Of a DNA stretch of 64,000 nucleotides, positions 63,809 to 64,000 are shown in pieces (the stretch's first letter is position 1; each line of letters begins with the position of its first letter). Location of the stretch: assembly GCF_020217485.1 (NCBI RefSeq), contig NZ_JAEKMI010000003.1, positions 166,925 to 230,924 on the forward strand, given 5' to 3'. Under the pieces are notes generated by a model. It was given only the letters and a program-made list of their open reading frames with translations. It was not told the origin of the DNA and searched no databases. The position numbers were made by a program, and so were the translations under genes. Origin of the DNA: Mycobacterium sp. WUMAC-067 (GTDB lineage Bacteria > Actinomycetota > Actinomycetes > Mycobacteriales > Mycobacteriaceae).

Positions 63809-64000
63809 ATGTTTGCGCGTCGCATTGTTCGTTCTCTTGGTCCAGCAGTAGTCATCGCAGCATCGGGGATGGCCGCCTCGGCCGTCTCCGGTTCCCTCAT
63901 CCCCACCGCCGCGGCCCAATGTCCCGACGTGCAAGTGGTCTTCGCGCGCGGCACCGGCGAAGAACCCGGCGTCGGCCCCACCGGGCAAGCCTTCGTCGAC
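63809..64000 (+). CDS. Cutinase-family secreted esterase, cut by window edge
   Basis: The first 64 codons of a cutinase-like serine esterase (Culp type). Seen: a signal peptide with [20 protein letters not shown] and a predicted cut after about residue 36 (TAAAQ), then [28 protein letters not shown], the family's first strand and ARGTGE oxyanion loop, with the cysteine of a conserved disulphide. The catalytic Ser, Asp and His lie beyond base 64000. A CACAAT -10-like element (63797-63802) ends seven bases before the ATG, suggesting a leaderless mRNA. Acts outside the cell on lipid esters. Confidence 0.85.
   Translation, partial: MFARRIVRSLGPAVVIAASGMAASAVSGSLIPTAAAQCPDVQVVFARGTGEEPGVGPTGQAFVD

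Overview
The window is high-GC actinobacterial DNA with GTG and TTG starts, many 1-4 base gene overlaps and few structured intergenic gaps. Its gene content and order point to a slow-growing, non-tuberculous Mycobacterium, plausibly of the M. avium complex type. Read left to right it follows, in inverted orientation, the M. tuberculosis stretch from Rv0132c to Rv0107c: fgd2, fadE1, htdZ, fbpC, a YoaK-type membrane protein, mak, treS, pepA, an Rv0121c-like flavin/F420 protein, fusA2, fadD7, oxcA, oxyS, ldtA, an Rv0111-type acyltransferase and ctpI. Species assignment is inference; no rRNA or tRNA gene is present.

Region 1 (1-9 kb) is this backbone with two insertions. The first is hemerythrin, manganese catalase and a GAF-ANTAR protein between fgd2 and fadE1. 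The second is a small acidic protein, a DUF302 protein, a phosphoesterase and a MarR-ABC exporter operon between htdZ and fbpC. Region 2 (9-24 kb) is the envelope and central block: mycolyltransferase FbpC; TreS and Mak, which turn trehalose into maltose-1-phosphate for alpha-glucan synthesis; the protease PepA; EF-G2; the oxalate-type pair FadD7/OxcA with the LysR regulator OxyS; and the L,D-transpeptidase LdtA. Region 3 (24-35 kb) holds a carboxylic acid reductase behind a consensus CRP site, a lipoprotein, a quinone oxidoreductase, an Nramp metal transporter with an unusual small-ORF leader, an O-methyltransferase behind a tandem repeat, and the acyltransferase.

Region 4 (35-53 kb) is the main accessory element. 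Two divergent, tightly coupled operons share a 195-bp promoter region that contains a perfect 14-bp palindrome. The leftward operon encodes an SDR, a Rieske oxygenase alpha subunit, a Baeyer-Villiger-type monooxygenase, a second SDR, a class III CoA-transferase, a ThDP-dependent lyase and an aldehyde dehydrogenase. The rightward operon encodes a beta-propeller lactonase-like protein, a GntR/UTRA regulator, two acyl-CoA ligases, an SDR and a zinc alcohol dehydrogenase. Together these describe an undetermined oxidative catabolic route: ring or chain oxygenation, ester or lactone formation and opening, CoA activation, and C-C cleavage by a ThDP lyase with the aldehyde then oxidised.

Region 5 (52-64 kb) has an SRPBCC protein, a SnoaL-like protein, a small orphan protein, DUF899 and SDR genes divergent from a SigG-like ECF sigma factor, a gene-end relic, the giant P-type ATPase CtpI, an acyl-CoA ligase/SDR pair, and the start of a cutinase cut by the window edge. 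Repeats include a 55-bp direct repeat, a 57-bp tandem array with a dispersed copy, and several long perfect hairpins at gene ends that lack a U tract.
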